64,000 bases of DNA from positions 62,001 to 126,000 of the forward strand of contig NZ_MPSB01000002.1 in the NCBI RefSeq assembly GCF_001981525.1, in the 5' to 3' direction. The first letter of the stretch is position 1, and each line of letters begins with the position of its first letter. This document shows, one piece after another, positions 1 through 9,900 of this stretch. The notes below the pieces were generated by a model that saw only the letters and a list, made by a program, of their open reading frames with translations, did not search any database and was not told the DNA's origin. The position numbers were made by a program, and so were the translations under genes. The stretch is from Sphingomonas jeddahensis. Lineage in GTDB: Bacteria > Pseudomonadota > Alphaproteobacteria > Sphingomonadales > Sphingomonadaceae.

Positions 1-2
1 GC

Positions 3-884
3 AGCCGTACGCAGAACCTGAACCAGAGCCCGACCGTTGCCGACGATGCGGTGGCGGCTGGCAATGGCGTGTTCACGCCGTGGACCGGCTCGAACGATGA
101 TCTCGCCTGGTCGGTTGGTGTTAATTATCAGTTCCAGCCGAGCTTCGGCGCCTTTGCCCGCTACACCTCCACCTATCGCCTGCCGGGCGTGTCGAGCTTC
201 TTCGGCAACCCGAGCCAGAAGCCCGTCACGCAGCAGATGAACTTTCAGGAAGTCGGCCTGAAATTCGATCGCCGCAACTTCAACCTGTTCGTCACCGGCT
301 TCCGCACAATCTACCAAAGCTATCAGATCAGCGACTATCGCCAGAACAATGCGGGGCAGTTCGTGCTCAACACCGTGTTCGGCGATACCGAGACCTGGGG
401 TGCGGAGGTCGAAGGCACGATCCGGCCGGTGCCGTGGTTCGATATTCATGCGAACTACACCTACCAGCGCGCGCGTTTCACCGACTTTGTCTATCGCGAT
501 GCCAACGGGCGGGTGTTCGATTACTCGAAGAACCGCCTGGTCCGCGTGCCCGAGCACCAGTTCCGCATCACGCCGGCCATCAACCTGTTCGACGATCGTT
601 TCCGCCTCGAAGCGGACATCTCGCACTACGGCCAGCGCTGGTCGGACGTGGCGAACCAGATCGATCTGCCAGCCTATACCACCGTCGATCTCAACGCGCG
701 GCTCGATGTCACCCCGTTGCTGAGCCTCAACCTCTACGTCAACAATCTGACCGACACGATTGGACTGACCGAAGGCAATCCGCGCGCCGGATCGATCCAG
801 AACGAGGAAGTGGGCGACGCCGTGTACATCGCCCGCTCGATCTTCGGCCGAAGCGTGCGCGGCGCGGTGACGTTCCGCTTCTAA
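3..884 (+). CDS. TonB-dependent outer-membrane receptor, C-terminal part (5' end outside window)
   Basis: The reading frame is open from the left edge, so only the last 293 residues are present. The visible part is rich in alternating aromatic/polar beta-strand segments (for example YQFQPSFGAFARYTSTYR, IHANYTYQRARFTDFVY) and contains LNLYVNNLTD, typical of the last strands of TonB-dependent receptors. It ends in TFRF with a terminal Phe, the outer-membrane beta-barrel assembly signature recognised by BamA. The family imports siderophores, vitamins or glycans across the outer membrane. The plug domain and TonB box are not visible, so no substrate can be named. The PHP-type hydrolase 123 bp downstream may work on the imported compound, but a hairpin repeat lies between the two genes and joint transcription is not certain. 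Confidence 0.9.
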   Translation, partial: SRTQNLNQSPTVADDAVAAGNGVFTPWTGSNDDLAWSVGVNYQFQPSFGAFARYTSTYRLPGVSSFFGNPSQKPVTQQMNFQEVGLKFDRRNFNLFVTGFRTIYQSYQISDYRQNNAGQFVLNTVFGDTETWGAEVEGTIRPVPWFDIHANYTYQRARFTDFVYRDANGRVFDYSKNRLVRVPEHQFRITPAINLFDDRFRLEADISHYGQRWSDVANQIDLPAYTTVDLNARLDVTPLLSLNLYVNNLTDTIGLTEGNPRAGSIQNEEVGDAVYIARSIFGRSVRGAVTFRF

Positions 885-911
885 CCTTACTCTCCACCCG
901 CACCCCGAACT

Positions 912-974
912 TGAGCCGAGGGTCCCGCTGCCTTCTTCCTCCAACGTCGAAGAAGGCAGCGGGACCCCGGCTCA
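912..974. repeat. Long intergenic hairpin repeat (REP-like)
   Basis: Two perfect 18-nt arms (920-937 and 950-967) flank a 12-nt loop. Pairing continues after one bulged base out to 912 and 974. The element fills most of the 123-bp gap between the receptor and the hydrolase. It could act as a transcription attenuator or an mRNA 3'-end stabiliser, but there is no T-run. I read it as one of the dispersed palindromes common in sphingomonad genomes. Confidence 0.8.
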
Positions 975-1007
975 GGGCCGGGGTGACGAAGCCTCAGGAC
1001 CACGCCG

Positions 1008-2549
1008 ATGCTCGCTTCCCTCCGCCGCGCGCTTCTCGCCGCAGCTCTCGTGCTGCCCACCGCCCTCCCCGCCCAGATCCTGCTCGCCCAGCCGCTTCCG
1101 GCGTGGGACAAGGTGCCGCTCGCCAAGGGCAAGGAAGCACCCGATCTGGTCCTGACCGGCACCGTCGATCGCTCCAATTACCAGCGCAACGTCGCCGTGC
1201 CGTTCACCGTGCCGAAGGGCGTGACGCGGATCGCGATCGAGCTCACCTATACCCGCCCCGACGGCAAGACCGTCATCAACCTCGGCCTGTTTGACGGCGA
1301 GCGGTTCCGCGGCTGGAGCGGCAGCAACAAGCATGCGGTGGTGCTGGACGAGACCAGCGCCACGCCGTCCTTCACCGCCGGTCCGATCGGCGGTCGCCGC
1401 TGGTCGCTAGACCTCGGCGTGTCGTACATCGACGAAGGCGCCACCAGCACCTACACTGCCAAGGTCTGGTTCTGGCGTCCCGGCGACGTACCCGCCGTTT
1501 CCACCTTCTCGCCCGAGCCACTCAAGGCTGAGCGCGGCTGGTACCGGGGCGACCTCCACCTCCACACCGGCGACAGCGACGGCTTCTGCGACAGCCGGCG
1601 CGGACGATCGGTCCCCTGCCCCATCTATCGCACGGTTGAAGCGGCGGAGAACGCCCGCCTCGATTTCATCGCCATCACCGATCACAACAACGTCGGCCAC
1701 TATAATGCGATGCGCGAGTTGCAGCCGTTCTACGACAACGTGCTGCTGATCCCGGGCCGCGAGATGACCACCGAGCAAGGCCATGCCAACATCTTCGGCG
1801 CCACTGACTATGTCGATCACCGGCTCGGCGAGAAGACCATGCCTGACATGACGACGATGATCGACGCGTCGCACAAGGCGGGCGCTCTGGTCTCGATCAA
1901 CCATCCCGGTGCCCCGAACGACCATCGCTGCCGCGGTTGCGGCTGGATCGCGCCGGCGGGTACGCGCGGCATGGTTGATGCCTTTGAGGTGATGAACGCG
2001 GGCAATCTGTGGAAGCAGCTCGCCGGCGCCGACCCGATGGAAGATGTTGTGATCTGGGAAAAGGAGATCGCTAAGGGCCGGCGCATTACCGCGATTGGCG
2101 GCAGCGACAATCACGACACGCAGCTCGGCCGTCTCGGCGTCGGCTTTCCCACCACCGTGGTGCGGGCGGACGCTTTGTCGGAGCGCGCGATCCTCGAATC
2201 GATCAAGGCGGGGCATGTCTGGATCGATTTAACCGGAAAGCCGGGGCGCAGCTTCGATCTGACCGCGCGCACAGCAAGCATGGAAGGTACGTTGGGCGAT
2301 AACTTCACGCTCTCGGCCGGCCAAACGTTGCAGATGACGATCGAAGCCGCCGGCAGCAAGGGGGCGACGCTTGTCGGGCTGCTTGATGGCCAACCATCTG
2401 CCGCACTGTCGCTGGACACAATACCCGAAGGGCGGGCGCCGCTTTCCTGGACGAGCGATGGCGGCCGACACTGGATCCGCTTCGAAGTCCGCGAAGGCAG
2501 CAAGCGGGTTCTGTTGACCAATCCGGTCTACGTGAATTTCGGCTCGTGA
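1008..2549 (+). CDS. Secreted CehA/McbA-family PHP-type metallohydrolase
   Basis: The 513-aa protein has an N-terminal signal peptide (residues 1-22: RR, then a hydrophobic stretch ending in LPAQ). A beta-rich N-terminal region follows, and then a PHP domain from about residue 180. The PHP metal-binding signature is DLHLHTGDSDG (His184, His186), followed by AITDHNNVGHYN, PGREMTTEQGHANIFG, SINHPGAPND and GGSDNHD, which supply the other expected metal ligands. Members include the carbaryl hydrolase CehA and the carbofuran hydrolase McbA, but most hydrolyse unknown phospho- or carboxylic esters. The probable location is the periplasm. A C-terminal beta-sandwich (about 410-513) completes the usual architecture. 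The gene lies just behind a TonB-dependent receptor, so uptake and hydrolysis may be linked. The substrate is not predictable from the sequence. Confidence 0.87.
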   Translation: MLASLRRALLAAALVLPTALPAQILLAQPLPAWDKVPLAKGKEAPDLVLTGTVDRSNYQRNVAVPFTVPKGVTRIAIELTYTRPDGKTVINLGLFDGERFRGWSGSNKHAVVLDETSATPSFTAGPIGGRRWSLDLGVSYIDEGATSTYTAKVWFWRPGDVPAVSTFSPEPLKAERGWYRGDLHLHTGDSDGFCDSRRGRSVPCPIYRTVEAAENARLDFIAITDHNNVGHYNAMRELQPFYDNVLLIPGREMTTEQGHANIFGATDYVDHRLGEKTMPDMTTMIDASHKAGALVSINHPGAPNDHRCRGCGWIAPAGTRGMVDAFEVMNAGNLWKQLAGADPMEDVVIWEKEIAKGRRITAIGGSDNHDTQLGRLGVGFPTTVVRADALSERAILESIKAGHVWIDLTGKPGRSFDLTARTASMEGTLGDNFTLSAGQTLQMTIEAAGSKGATLVGLLDGQPSAALSLDTIPEGRAPLSWTSDGGRHWIRFEVREGSKRVLLTNPVYVNFGS

Positions 2550-2645
2550 CGACCAACGTTTCGGCCGTCGTAGGCCGCTCGGCGTGAGCAGGGCCGACCA
2601 CCGAACTGGCCATCGGTGGATCGCCCGCTTTCGCTCGCCGCGGCG

Positions 2646-3029
2646 CTAGGCTCTGTTTCGTTGATCGCGGAGCCGGGTCATGGAGGCGACGAGGTTGCTC
2701 ATGCTCACCGGCTTGGAGAGATACGCGGCGGCGGAAAGGTCGGATGGAATGATCGACGCGTCATAGCCCGTCGCAAACAGGACCGGCACGCCGTCGCCAA
2801 GGAGTCGACGTCCGATCTCAAAGCTGGTCTCGCTCCCCAGATTGATATCAAGCACCGCCAGATCGGGCCGGCGATCGCCCATCAGCGCAAGCGCGGATTC
2901 CGCGACACCGGCTGGGCCGATGATCTCAGCGCCCGCCTCGCGCAAAGTGTCTGCCATGTCTTCGGCAAGATAGAAATCGTCTTCGGCGATCAGCACCATG
3001 CAGCCGTGAAGGGGCAATTGCGCGCTCAA
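2646..3029 (-). CDS. Stand-alone response regulator receiver protein
   Basis: This 127-aa single-domain receiver has the acidic pair Asp17/Asp18 (IAEDD), phosphoacceptor Asp61 (LAVLDINLG), Thr87 (FATGYD) and Lys106 (YLSKPVS), so all catalytic positions are present. There is no output domain. It must act by protein contact, as a phosphate sink, or by feeding a phosphorelay. Its start codon overlaps the stop of the upstream HWE kinase by 4 nt (ATGA), so the two are translationally coupled and are almost certainly a cognate pair. Small receivers of this kind behind HWE kinases are common in Alphaproteobacteria, and some feed into the general stress response. No PhyR or EcfG gene is visible in this window to support that here. 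Confidence 0.9.
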   Translation of the reverse strand: MSAQLPLHGCMVLIAEDDFYLAEDMADTLREAGAEIIGPAGVAESALALMGDRRPDLAVLDINLGSETSFEIGRRLLGDGVPVLFATGYDASIIPSDLSAAAYLSKPVSMSNLVASMTRLRDQRNRA

Positions 3030-4573
3030 AGTTCGTCCCTCGCCGTCTTGGGGAGCGGGGGGGAGTTGGTCTGCAGGATGCTATCGCCAGGCTTCAGCGG
3101 GAAGGCAATCCGGCAGCGCAGCCCATCCTCCTCCAGTACCAATTCCCCCTCCCCTCCCAGTTCATAGGGCACACGCCGCGTGATCAGTTCGGTTCCAAAG
3201 CCGCTCCGCGGCACCGCATCACTCGCGATCTCGACATTGGTTTCGCGCCATTCAAGCTCCAGCCAATCCTGCTCGTCCCGGACCTGAAGCTGCCAGCGTA
3301 CGTCGATGTGCCCGTCGGGCTGGGCGATCGCCCCATATTTGCTGGCGTTCGTGGCAAGCTCATGCACGGCGAGTGTCACCACCTCGGCAGCCTTGGCGGA
3401 AAGGGTGATTTGCGGGCCTGCCACGTGGATCCTCGCGGGGGCCGCATCCTGCGCGGCAAGTTCATCCCCCACGATGCCTGCAACATCCACGCCCGCGCCT
3501 GCCGCGCGGGTCAGCAACGCCTGCGTCCGCGCCATGGATGCGATCCGCCCACTTAACCGGTCGCGAAACTCGCGCGTGCCAAGATCGACGTCGGCACGCT
3601 TGACGATGGAGGCGATCATCGCAAGCACATTGCGGACCCGGTGCTGCAGTTCCGCCAGCAGAACTGTCTGGCGTTCTTCATGGAGCTTCCGCTCGGTAAG
3701 GTCCTGCCCGATCTTCAGATAACCCCTGACCGTATCGTCGGGGTTTCGGAGAACGATCGTCTGCCCATCGACGAACACGCGGCGACCGCTCTTGGTGACA
3801 TGCCAGCGGATATTGGGCGCCTTGCCCATCTCCCTCGCGCGCTTCACCTCCCGTTGAGGAATGCCACTTTCCTGGTCGCCGGGCGTGAAGATGCTTGCCA
3901 CTGGCCGGCCGACGGCTTCTTCCTCGCTCCATCCGAACACTTCCACAGCGCCGGGGAACCAGTCGGTGATGATGTCGTCGGGGTCGGACAGGATGATGCC
4001 GAAGCCGTGCGCATTCTCGACCACAAGCCGGAACCGCTCGTCGCTCTGCTTCAGGTCGTTGACGATACGAAGCCGGTCGATCACCGGGCCCAGGACGGCG
4101 CAATAGGTACGCAGGAACTCGATATCCTCGTGGTCAAAACCGCGTGGCTCCTTTGCATCCACCTGGAGCAAGCCATAGGCCTTGCCGCCGGGCAGGAAGA
4201 TGGGCGCGTTGACGATAGCAACCACACCATGTTCCTTGAGGAACTCGGGAAATTCGAACCTGTCTTCCTGATTAATGTCCTGAGTGATGACTGGCTTTCC
4301 CAGCCGCAGCGCGAATGTCTCGGAGGATTGATCGCGCAGGCTGAACTGGCGCCCAACCGTTCCCGCTTTCCAACCCACCCCGGCGCGCATCACAGCGGTT
4401 TCGCCGCCTGGTTCCAGTTCGAGCACCTTGGATAGGTCAGCGCCGAGTGCCCGACTGACCAACCGGCACCCTTCGGTCAGCACCTCTTGGAGATCGTCGC
4501 TTCGCAGCGCGAACTCACCGAAGTCGGCCAGAATGCGTTGCCGCTCAATGAGTGCGTCCCGGGTTACAGCCAT
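3026..4573 (-). CDS. GAF-PAS sensor histidine kinase, HWE family
   Basis: The protein has 515 aa. A GAF domain (about 15-170) is followed by a PAS domain (about 178-296, ending YLKIGQDLTERK) and an HWE-type kinase core. The family markers are clear: phosphoacceptor His311 in AELQHRVRNVLAMI, N-box HELATNASKYGA (His404, Asn409) and the WxE motif LEWRE around Trp442. No transmembrane segment is seen, so it is probably a cytoplasmic sensor of a small ligand, redox state or light. ATG at 4573 is chosen because AAGGAAG lies just upstream; an upstream extension to 4756 has no family resemblance. It heads the two-gene unit with the receiver at 2646-3029. It is divergent from the hybrid-kinase genes that start at 4817, across a 243-bp shared promoter region. 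The PAS domain closely resembles the first PAS of both neighbouring hybrid kinases. Confidence 0.92.
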   Translation of the reverse strand: MAVTRDALIERQRILADFGEFALRSDDLQEVLTEGCRLVSRALGADLSKVLELEPGGETAVMRAGVGWKAGTVGRQFSLRDQSSETFALRLGKPVITQDINQEDRFEFPEFLKEHGVVAIVNAPIFLPGGKAYGLLQVDAKEPRGFDHEDIEFLRTYCAVLGPVIDRLRIVNDLKQSDERFRLVVENAHGFGIILSDPDDIITDWFPGAVEVFGWSEEEAVGRPVASIFTPGDQESGIPQREVKRAREMGKAPNIRWHVTKSGRRVFVDGQTIVLRNPDDTVRGYLKIGQDLTERKLHEERQTVLLAELQHRVRNVLAMIASIVKRADVDLGTREFRDRLSGRIASMARTQALLTRAAGAGVDVAGIVGDELAAQDAAPARIHVAGPQITLSAKAAEVVTLAVHELATNASKYGAIAQPDGHIDVRWQLQVRDEQDWLELEWRETNVEIASDAVPRSGFGTELITRRVPYELGGEGELVLEEDGLRCRIAFPLKPGDSILQTNSPPLPKTARDEL

Positions 4574-4816
4574 GCGGCTTCCTTCTGCGTGGTGGGACAG
4601 ACAACCAGCGAACACGTCAGTGGTGCCGTGCTGACCCGTCGTCCTCCGTCGATTTCCCAAGCAGCCCTGTTCGTTGCCTCGCCTCGCACGGGCCGAAAAC
4701 GTTTTCGCTTGCCGTGGCCCATGAGACGATCCGTTCCAGTCACGCGGTTGCAGCACCTCGGGAACAGGGTGACACGTGAAATGTATTGCACTGTCTTACG
4801 TTCACTCGGAGGCCGG

Positions 4817-4996
4817 ATGCCGCATCGGCAAATTCGTACCGTCTCGCTCAGCCAAGAACTGGATCGCTTCGTCTCCGATCAGGTGGCCTCCGGGCATTAC
4901 TGCACCGCGAGCGAAGTCATTCGGGCCGGGCTACGGTCTCTGATCGCGCATCGTTCTGAACGTCGGCTCTCTCCTGCGGAGTTGCGCCAAGGATGA
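4817..4996 (+). CDS. ParD-like ribbon-helix-helix protein, short, without a toxin partner
   Basis: This 59-aa protein contains a ribbon-helix-helix DNA-binding fold of ParD/CopG type: RTVSLSQELDRFVSDQVAS, then TASEVIRAGLRSLI. GGAGG lies 4-9 nt before the ATG at 4817. ParD antitoxins usually run to about 80 residues and carry a C-terminal tail that blocks ParE. Here the protein stops soon after the RHH fold, and no parE toxin follows. Instead its stop overlaps the start of a hybrid histidine kinase by 4 nt (ATGA). It may be an antitoxin relic or a repurposed small DNA-binding regulator of the kinase genes. The ORF is too short to be sure it is expressed, but the motif match and ribosome-binding site are good. 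Confidence 0.72.
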   Translation: MPHRQIRTVSLSQELDRFVSDQVASGHYCTASEVIRAGLRSLIAHRSERRLSPAELRQG

Positions 4997-6969
4997 TCGA
5001 TGCGAACTTGGCGCAGCAGATCGTCGAAAGCTCCATCGACTTCGCGATCATCACCTTTGACGAGCGCGGCTTCATCACCAGCTGGAACCCCGGCGCGGAG
5101 GTGATCCTGGGCTGGTCGCCCGATGAGGCGATCGGGCAGCACGGCCGGATGATTTTCACCGAGGAGGATCAGACTGCGGGGTCCCCCGAGCACGAGATGG
5201 AGCGCGCGCTTACTGACGGCCGGGCCATTGACGAGCGTTTACATCTAAGAAGCGACAGCACCCGGTTCTGGGGCTCCGGCCTGATGATGCCGCTGAAGGC
5301 CGGCACAGGCTTCCTGAAGATCGTGCGCGATCGGACCAAGGAACGCGAGACGGAACGTCGGCTCACAATGCTGACCGACGCGCTGCCCGGGTTTGTGTTC
5401 GAAGCCGACACTGACGGACACTATGTGCGAACCAACGCCCGCTTCAAATCCTACACGGGAAGGGATGATCCGGAGCTTCTCGGTGACAGGTGGCTGGAAA
5501 CGATCCACCCCAGGCACCGGGCCCGCACGCACGAAGCCTGGACGGAAGCGGTGCGGACGGGCAAGCCGTTCGAACAGACTTTCATGGTCGCAGGTCATGA
5601 CGGCGAGTATCGTTGCTTCGCCTGCCGCGGCGTTCCCGAAGCTGACGATCAGGGCCGTGTGCTGCGCTGGATCGGAACATGCATCGACGTCGAGAACGAG
5701 GCGCAGGCCAAGGCCCTGCTTGAGGATCTCAACCGCTCGCTCGAGCATGCCGTCACGGACAAGGTCGCGGCGCTTGAGGAGTCGCGGCGCACCCTGATGT
5801 CGGAAGTAGCCGAGCGCGAGCGGATCGAGGAGGCGCTGCGCCAGAGCCAGAAGATGGAAGCCATCGGTCAGCTCACGGGCGGGGTGGCCCACGACTTCAA
5901 CAATCTGCTGACGGTGATCCTCGGCAGCATCGACCTGCTCGGCCGTCCCGAGCTCGCGGAAGAGAAGCGGCAGCGCTACCTGGCGTCGATCAAGGAAACA
6001 GCAGAGCGCGCAGCCAAGTTGACCAACCAGCTCCTCGCCTTCGCCAGGCGACAGCCGCTCCAGGCGAAGGACTTCGACGTGGTCGAACGTCTGCACCTTG
6101 GGGGCGATGTGCTACGGACGGTTGCCGGATCGCGGGTCGAGATCGAATTCGACATCCGCTGCGAACCCTGCGTCGTGAACGCCGATCCCACCCAGTTCGA
6201 CACCGCCGTCCTCAACATGGCAGTCAATGCGCGTGACGCGATGCACGGCGAGGGCAAGCTGACGATCCTGGTGGAGGAGCGCAGCGGTATTCCGGCAACC
6301 AGGGGGCATGCGGGGGCCGAGGGGAAATTCATCTCGGTTGCCATCTCCGATACGGGCACGGGCATTAGTCAGGAGGATCTGCCGAGAATCTTTGAACCTT
6401 TTTTCACGACCAAGGACGTCGGCAGAGGAACGGGCCTGGGGCTCAGTCAGGTCTTCGGCTTTGCCAAGCAATCGGGCGGCGAGATCGTGATCGACAGCGC
6501 GCCGGGCAGCGGAGCCACCTTCACGCTCTATCTGCCGCGGGCCGAGGACCGACACGTGCACGGCGATGCCGATCTCACTCCCCCCGCGGCTGCTGCGCCT
6601 CCGTCAGGCGGTGGATGCGTGCTGCTGGTCGAGGACAATCAGCTTGTCGGCGAATTCGCAGCGCAGCTTATCGGCGATCTTGGCTACGGCAACATGTGGG
6701 TGCCGAGTGCGCAGGAGGCACTGGCCCTGGTCGAGGCCGAACCTGACAAGTTCGATATCGTCTTCACCGATGTCGTGATGCCGGGCATTTCCGGCGTCGA
6801 ACTTGCCGAGACGCTGCGAAGTCGCTTTCCTGAACTGCCGGTGGTACTGACCAGTGGGTACAGCCAGGTGCTCGCCGCAGAGGGCACGCACGGCTTTGAG
6901 CTTCTTCAGAAACCCTATACTGCCGAGGGTCTTGCCCGCGTCCTGCGGACCGCCACGACAAGTGAATGA
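4993..6969 (+). CDS. Hybrid histidine kinase, PAS-PAS-HisKA-HATPase-REC
   Basis: The 658-aa protein has two PAS domains (about 8-120 and 128-235), a helical linker (240-290), HisKA with phosphoacceptor His300 ([11 protein letters not shown]), HATPase with N-box LNMAVNARDAM near 408 and the G1/G2 glycine boxes (DTGTGIS, GRGTGLGLSQVFG), then a C-terminal receiver (from about 543) with phosphoacceptor Asp593 (IVFTDVVMPG) and Lys in LLQKPY. There is no transmembrane segment, so it is likely cytoplasmic. It overlaps the ParD-like gene by 4 nt and is followed 1 nt later by a second hybrid kinase, so all three probably form one operon. The first PAS (SSIDFAIITFDERGFITSW) matches the PAS subtype of the adjacent kinases, which suggests a shared stimulus. 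No DNA-binding output partner is encoded nearby. Confidence 0.93.
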   Translation: MIDANLAQQIVESSIDFAIITFDERGFITSWNPGAEVILGWSPDEAIGQHGRMIFTEEDQTAGSPEHEMERALTDGRAIDERLHLRSDSTRFWGSGLMMPLKAGTGFLKIVRDRTKERETERRLTMLTDALPGFVFEADTDGHYVRTNARFKSYTGRDDPELLGDRWLETIHPRHRARTHEAWTEAVRTGKPFEQTFMVAGHDGEYRCFACRGVPEADDQGRVLRWIGTCIDVENEAQAKALLEDLNRSLEHAVTDKVAALEESRRTLMSEVAERERIEEALRQSQKMEAIGQLTGGVAHDFNNLLTVILGSIDLLGRPELAEEKRQRYLASIKETAERAAKLTNQLLAFARRQPLQAKDFDVVERLHLGGDVLRTVAGSRVEIEFDIRCEPCVVNADPTQFDTAVLNMAVNARDAMHGEGKLTILVEERSGIPATRGHAGAEGKFISVAISDTGTGISQEDLPRIFEPFFTTKDVGRGTGLGLSQVFGFAKQSGGEIVIDSAPGSGATFTLYLPRAEDRHVHGDADLTPPAAAAPPSGGGCVLLVEDNQLVGEFAAQLIGDLGYGNMWVPSAQEALALVEAEPDKFDIVFTDVVMPGISGVELAETLRSRFPELPVVLTSGYSQVLAAEGTHGFELLQKPYTAEGLARVLRTATTSE

Positions 6970-6970
6970 G

Positions 6971-9900
6971 ATGAACGACTTGGAACGGCAGCGCCTGGCT
7001 GCGCTGGCGCGCTATGACGTGTTGGACACACCGCGCGAAGCAGCCTTCGACGAGGTGGCGGCCCTCGCGGCCAAGCTCTGTGACGTGCCGATCGCAGTGG
7101 TGAACCTGATCGGCGAGGGTCGGCAGTTCTTCAAGGCCGAGGTCGGTCTGGGCGTTCGCGAGACGTCGCTCGAAACCTCATTTTGCGCCAAGGCGATCCT
7201 GGAGCGGGATTTCCTGCTTGTCCCCGACGCCACGCAGGACCCGCGCTTCAACTGCAATCCGCTGGTCGTGAATGAGCCACACCTGCGCTTCTACGCCGGC
7301 GCTCTGCTCAAGACAGAAGAGGGATTGCCGATCGGCACGCTGTGCGTGCTGGATCACCGCCCTCGGCAGCTCACGCAGGTGCAGCAGGAGGCGCTGTGCG
7401 TGCTGGCGCGGCAGGTCATGGCGCAACTGGAACTGCGACGCGCCCTGGAGGAGCGTGGCCGTCAGTTCGAAACCGCTGCCACAAACGAACATCGTCTCCG
7501 GCTGATCCTCGACAGCGCCCGGGATTATGCCATCATGACGATGGATACCGAGCGCCGGATCACCAGCTGGTCGGCAGGCGCGCAGGCCGCGTTCGAGTGG
7601 ACCGAGCAGGAGGCGATCGGTCGTCCGATCGATGACATCTTCACGCCCGAAGACCGAGCAGCGGGTATCCCCGCCAAGGAGGCAGAGGAGGCTCTTGCGA
7701 ACGGCTCCGCGCCGGACGTGCGCTGGCACCTTCGTGCCGATGGCACGCGCGTGTTCATGAACGGGTCGACGCATCCGGTCGTGACGGGGGAAGGCCAGCA
7801 TGGCGGTTTCCTGAAAATCGCGCGTAACGAGACGAGCCAGCGCCGGCAGGCCGACGAACTCGCGCGAACCCGGGCCGAGCTGGTCGACAGCGAAGCCCGC
7901 TTCCGCAACATGGCAGACTACACCCCGGTCATGATGTGGGTTACGGACCCGAACGGCTATTGCACCTACCTCAACCGTGTCTGGTACGAGTTCACCGGCC
8001 AGCGCGAGGAAGAGGCGCTCGGCGATGGATGGCTGGCCGCGACCCACCCCGACGACAGGCCAATTGCCGAGCAGACGTTCATCGCGGCGAATGCCGCGCA
8101 CAAGCCGTTCCGGATGGAGTACCGGCTGCGTCGGGCGGACGGCACCTATCGCTGGGCGATCGACGCGGCGAGCCCCCGCTTCGGCGCCGATGGCAAATAT
8201 CTCGGCTATGTCGGCTCCGTCATCGACATCGATGACCGGCGCGAAGCCGAGGATGAGCTGCGCCGCGCAAAGACGCTGCTGGAAGCGGTAATGGAGGCGG
8301 TTCCCGGCGTGGTTTACGCCAAGAACCGCGAAGGACAGATGCTCGCCGCTAATCGCGGCACAGTGGAGCTGGTCGGCAAGCCGCTGACCGAGATTATCGG
8401 CCGTACTGATCGCGAGTTCCTCGACGATCCCGCCGAGGGCGAGGCGGTGATGGCCAATGACGCGCGCGTCATGGCGGAGAACCGCACCGAAGCGCTGGAG
8501 GAGGAAGTCACTTTCCCCGATGGGCGCCGGGCGATCTGGCTATCGACCAAGGCTCCCTTCCGGGACTCGCAAGGCACCGTAGTTGGGCTTGTCGGGTCAT
8601 CGCTCGACATCACGGAGCGCAAGAAGGCGGAAGACCAGCTGCGCGCACTCAACGCTGACCTGGAGCGCGAAGTCGTCGAACGCTCCCGGGAGCGCGGCCT
8701 CATCTGGCAGCTCAGTCTCGATCTGCTGTCCGTCATCGACCTGGAATCGGCAACCTTCGTCGCCGTGAATCCGGCTTGGGCCGTTGCGCTGGGCTGGCGC
8801 ATCGATGAGATCGAAGGCCGCCGGTACACGGACTTCTCCCACCCCGGGGATCTGAACACCAGCACTGAGGCGTTCGAGCGGGTGCGTGCCGGCAGTCCGG
8901 TGATGCAGTTCGAGAACCGCTACCGTTCCAAGAGCGGCGAATGGCGATGGCTGTCCTGGGTGGCCGTGCCCGAAGGTGGCAAGCTCTACTCCGTTACTCG
9001 GGATGTCACTGAGGAGAAGGCGCGCCAAGCCGAGCTTGAGGCAGCGCAGGAACAGCTCCGGCAAGCCCAGAAGATGGAGGCGGTCGGCCAGCTCACCGGC
9101 GGCATCGCGCATGACTTCAACAACCTGCTCACCGGCGTGATCGGGTCCCTCGACATGATGCAGCGCCAGATCGCCAAGGGCGATCTCAGCAAGATGGAGC
9201 GCTACACGACGACGGCGATCACGTCGGCAAACCGGGCAGCGGCGCTCACGCATCGCCTGCTCGCCTTCTCGCGTCGCCAGCCGCTCGATCCGAAGCCCGT
9301 GAGCGCGAACCGTCTGGTCACTGGCATGGAGGAGTTGCTCCGCCGCACGATTGGCGAGGCGGTGCGGCTCGAGATCGTCGCCGCGGGAGGGTTGTGGCAT
9401 ACGCTGTGCGATCCGCACCAGCTTGAGAGCGCGATCCTCAATCTTGCGATCAATGCGCGCGACGCCATGCCCGAGGGCGGCACGCTGACCATCGAGACCT
9501 GCAACGCGCATCTCGACGACGCCTATGCAGCGCGGCAACGCGAGGTGAAGCCCGGCCAGTACGTCTGCATCTGCGTAACGGATACCGGCGTCGGCATGAC
9601 CGCCGACACGATCAGCAAGGCATTCGAACCGTTCTTCACCACCAAGCCGATCGGTCAGGGCACGGGCCTTGGTCTATCGATGATCTACGGCTTTGCGCGC
9701 CAGTCTGAGGGCTATGCCAAGATCTACTCGGAAGTCGGTAAGGGCACCACGTTCAAGCTCTACCTTCCTCGGCACTATGGCGAGGGCGAGGAAGATGAAG
9801 GCCACAACGTCGAGCTAGCGGATGAGCTTCGAGCCGAGCGCGGCGAAGTGGTCCTGGTCGTGGAGGACGAGACAGCGGTTCGTTCCCTCGTCGTCGATGT

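Noticed and set aside
4761..4786. Possible EcfG-type stress promoter (GGAAC, then 17 nt, then GTATT) before the ParD-like gene
   Set aside because: The -35 is perfect, but the -10 lacks the expected CGTT/GTT, so the match is half a motif and could be chance.
4817..4996. Complete ParDE toxin-antitoxin system
   Set aside because: No ParE-like ORF on either side; the following gene is a kinase.
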